Shown here piece by piece: positions 6,079 to 7,534 of a stretch of 7,534 nucleotides of DNA (the first letter of the stretch is position 1; each line of letters opens with the position of its first letter). The notes under the pieces were generated by a model, which saw only the letters and a list, made by a program, of their open reading frames with translations, ran no database searches and was not told the DNA's origin. The translations under genes were made by a program, and so were the position numbers. The DNA is taken from NCBI GenBank assembly GCA_005788205.1, contig SXYT01000006.1, forward strand, positions 1 through 7,534. The letters are read 5' to 3'. The stretch comes from Actinomycetota bacterium (GTDB taxonomy: Bacteria; Actinomycetota; Acidimicrobiia; Acidimicrobiales; Ilumatobacteraceae).

Positions 6079-6084
6079 AGGAAG
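6078..6084 (+). promoter_or_regulatory. Shine-Dalgarno sequence of glutamine synthetase II
   Basis: AAGGAAG ends five bases before GTG 6090 and decides that start. It is the clearest ribosome binding site in the window apart from the one before the type I enzyme, and it overlaps the stop codon of the 23-codon upstream ORF by one base. Confidence 0.7.
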
Positions 6085-6089
6085 CCACC

Positions 6090-7103
6090 GTGCCCATTCA
6101 GGCCGAATACATCTGGATCGACGGAACGTCCCCGACGCCGTTGCTGCGCTCCAAGACCAAGGTCATCCCCGACTACGCGGGTGCCCTCACCGACATGCCA
6201 ATCGACGAGTGGGGCTTTGACGGCTCCTCCACCGAGCAGGCCACCGGCGAGTCCTCCGACTGCATCCTCAAGCCGGTGTTCCACTGCGCCGACCCGATCC
6301 GCGGCGGCAAGAACATCCTCGTGCTCTGCGAGGTTCTCCTCGCCTCCACCGGCGAGCCCCACCCCACTAACACCCGCGCGGCCGCTGCCGCCGCGCAGGC
6401 CCAGTTCAAGGACCAGGAGATGTGGTACGGCATCGAGCAGGAGTACACGATGCTCCGCCTCGACGGCACCCCTTACGGTTTCCCCGTGGGCGGTTACCCG
6501 AAGCCCCAGGGTCCCTACTACTGCGGCGTCGGCGCAGGCCGCGTCGTCGGCCGCGAGATCATCGAGCTGCACACCCAGGCGTGCATCGATGCCGGTCTGC
6601 GGATCTCGGGCACCAACGCCGAGGTCATGCCCGGCCAGTGGGAGTTCCAGATCGGACCGGGCGATGCCCTGACCGCCTCTGACCACATGTACATCGCCCG
6701 CTGGCTGCTCCACCGCGTCGCCGAGGACTTCGACGTCGTCATCTCGTTCGACGCCAAGCCCGAGAAGGGCGACTGGAACGGCGCAGGTGCGCACACCAAC
6801 TTCTCCACCCGTGCGATGCGCGAGAACTACGACGCGGTCATCGCGGCGTGCGAGAAACTGGGCACCCGCGTGCTGGAGCACGTGGAGAACTACGGCCATG
6901 ACATCCAGAGCCGCCTCACCGGCAAGCACGAGACGGCCCCGTGGAACAAGTACTCCTACGGCGTGTCGAACCGCGGCGCGTCGGTGCGCATCCCCTGGCA
7001 GGTGGCCCGCGACAAGCGCGGCTACGCCGAGGACCGCCGCCCGAACGCGAACTGTGACCCGTACACGGTCACCCGTCTCATCCTCGAGACCGTCTGCGGC
7101 TGA
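6090..7103 (+). CDS. glnII: Type II (eukaryotic-type) glutamine synthetase
   Basis: A 337-residue cytoplasmic enzyme making glutamine from glutamate, ammonia and ATP. The length (~340) and motifs are those of GSII, not the ~450-470-residue GSI: DEWGFDGSST (39-48), catalytic/metal region GIEQEYTMLR (114-123, with E116 and E118), MPGQWEFQIGP (180-190), ATP region NGAGAHTN (230-237) and glutamate-binding SNRGASVRIP (293-302), then EDRRPNANCDPY. All key residues seem present. GSII forms decamers of two rings and lacks the adenylylation control of GSI. It starts at GTG 6090, set by AAGGAAG five bases before. The gene stands divergent from nadE and upstream of a type I glutamine synthetase; a hairpin after its stop suggests it is a single-gene transcript, perhaps with the short upstream ORF. 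In Streptomyces and Frankia GSII is regulated by nitrogen status; here that is inference. Confidence 0.96.
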   Translation: MPIQAEYIWIDGTSPTPLLRSKTKVIPDYAGALTDMPIDEWGFDGSSTEQATGESSDCILKPVFHCADPIRGGKNILVLCEVLLASTGEPHPTNTRAAAAAAQAQFKDQEMWYGIEQEYTMLRLDGTPYGFPVGGYPKPQGPYYCGVGAGRVVGREIIELHTQACIDAGLRISGTNAEVMPGQWEFQIGPGDALTASDHMYIARWLLHRVAEDFDVVISFDAKPEKGDWNGAGAHTNFSTRAMRENYDAVIAACEKLGTRVLEHVENYGHDIQSRLTGKHETAPWNKYSYGVSNRGASVRIPWQVARDKRGYAEDRRPNANCDPYTVTRLILETVCG

Positions 7104-7133
7104 GCGCCACGGAGCGTCCAATGAACATGGTGC

Positions 7134-7167
7134 GGGGGGCCGGAAGGCCCCCCGTTGCCGTTTCCCC
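7134..7167 (+). terminator. Rho-independent-type terminator after glutamine synthetase II
   Basis: A perfect 8-bp stem GGGGGGCC (7134-7141) / GGCCCCCC (7146-7153) with a GGAA tetraloop, followed by GTTGCCGTTTCCCC. The stem is very stable; the T-tract is weak and broken by C and G, as is often seen in high-GC actinobacteria. It lies 30 bases after the stop of the type II enzyme and 80-110 bases before the type I gene. Confidence 0.75.
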
Positions 7168-7226
7168 CTGAAAACACAACGCTTCCGGGACCTCCGGTAG
7201 CCCCCGCCGTGTTGCATCGGCAGACT

Positions 7227-7232
7227 GAGGAG
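7227..7232 (+). promoter_or_regulatory. Shine-Dalgarno sequence of the type I glutamine synthetase
   Basis: GAGGAG lies nine bases before ATG 7242 but abuts ATG 7233 directly, so it favours 7242 as the start codon. Confidence 0.6.
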
Positions 7233-7241
7233 ATGAGCGAG

Positions 7242-7534
7242 ATGCTGAACCAACAGCGCGAGTACGTGTTGAGGACGGTCGAGGAGCGCGGCGTGCGTCT
7301 CGTGCGCCTGTGGTTCACCGACGTGCTCGGCAGCCTGAAGTCGTTCGCGATCAGTCCGGCCGAACTGGAGAACGCCCTCCAGGACGGCATGACGTTCGAC
7401 GGTTCCTCGATCGACGGCTTCAGCCGCGTGCAGGAGGCCGACGTCCTCGCCATCCCGGACCCGAACACCTTCGAGATCCTCCCGTGGGTGGACGCCAAGA
7501 GCGCCGAGGCGCGTGTGTTCTGCGACATCCACGA
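7242..7534 (+). CDS. glnA: Type I glutamine synthetase, N-terminal fragment
   Basis: The first 97 complete codons of a gene that runs off the right edge. It shows the N-terminal beta-grasp domain of GSI-family enzymes: QQREYVLRTVEERGVRLVRL, WFTDVLGSLKS, FDGSSIDGFSRVQEADV and the IPDPNTFEILPW segment. The pattern resembles actinobacterial GlnA2/GlnA4-like paralogues (short N-terminus starting near R-Q-x-E-Y-V-L-R-T) as much as the main GlnA, so the symbol is for the superfamily and the exact paralogue is open; the catalytic part and any adenylylation tyrosine lie outside the window. ATG 7242 is preferred over ATG 7233 because GAGGAG needs spacing. It follows the type II enzyme in the same direction, 138 bases on, with a terminator between. 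Confidence 0.93.
   Translation, partial: MLNQQREYVLRTVEERGVRLVRLWFTDVLGSLKSFAISPAELENALQDGMTFDGSSIDGFSRVQEADVLAIPDPNTFEILPWVDAKSAEARVFCDIH

Noticed and set aside
5994..7532. 512-residue ORF on the minus strand
   Set aside because: Spans antisense to both glutamine synthetases and the terminator; its sequence looks like a codon-position shadow, with no motif or ribosome binding site.
1..7534. CRISPR arrays, insertion sequences, attachment sites or phage genes
   Set aside because: Looked for regular repeats, terminal inverted repeats and transposase-like proteins; none seen. tRNA-Sec shows no duplicated 3' end in the window that would mark an integration.

Overview
This is a high-GC chromosomal window that reads as an actinobacterium. 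That placing is inference: it rests on the G/C-rich third codon positions, starts that often lack a Shine-Dalgarno sequence but have a -10-like hexamer a few bases upstream, and an actinobacterial-looking glutamine synthetase pair. A member of the Acidimicrobiia or a related lineage would fit, but the sequence does not prove it. The organism uses selenocysteine (Sec): the window opens with the C-terminal end of SelB, and a complete tRNA-Sec gene (anticodon UCA, long variable arm) lies next to it on the opposite strand.

Selenium region (1-2351). Rightward from tRNA-Sec lies a 481-residue protein with an N-terminal thioredoxin-like domain (CATC motif) and a large C-terminal domain of unknown function. 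Thirteen bases later comes a gene that a standard gene caller would cut in two. Its in-frame TGA at 2109-2111 is best read as Sec, giving one 174-residue selenoprotein of the UGSC family with active-site motif D-U-G-S-C-T-S-C. A perfect 8-bp hairpin starting 11 bases after the UGA is a good bacterial SECIS candidate. selB, selC, a thioredoxin-like partner and a UGSC selenoprotein thus form a compact selenium locus. The proposed working pair is the CATC domain acting on the Sec/Cys centre of the UGSC protein; the substrate is unknown.

Rest of the rightward cluster (2402-4214). A histidine-phosphatase-superfamily protein (phosphoglycerate mutase-like) and a 12-helix-type MFS transporter follow at short spacing and may share the transcript. 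Their link to selenium is unproven.

Nitrogen region (4195-7534). A glutamine-dependent NAD+ synthetase is encoded on the minus strand and meets the MFS gene tail to tail with a 20-bp overlap. It is divergent from a type II glutamine synthetase (GSII, 337 aa, GTG start with a clear Shine-Dalgarno sequence). A 23-codon ORF lies just upstream of GSII. A strong hairpin follows GSII, and then the first ~98 codons of a type I glutamine synthetase run off the right edge. This part is ordinary core metabolism (amidation, NAD and ammonium assimilation).
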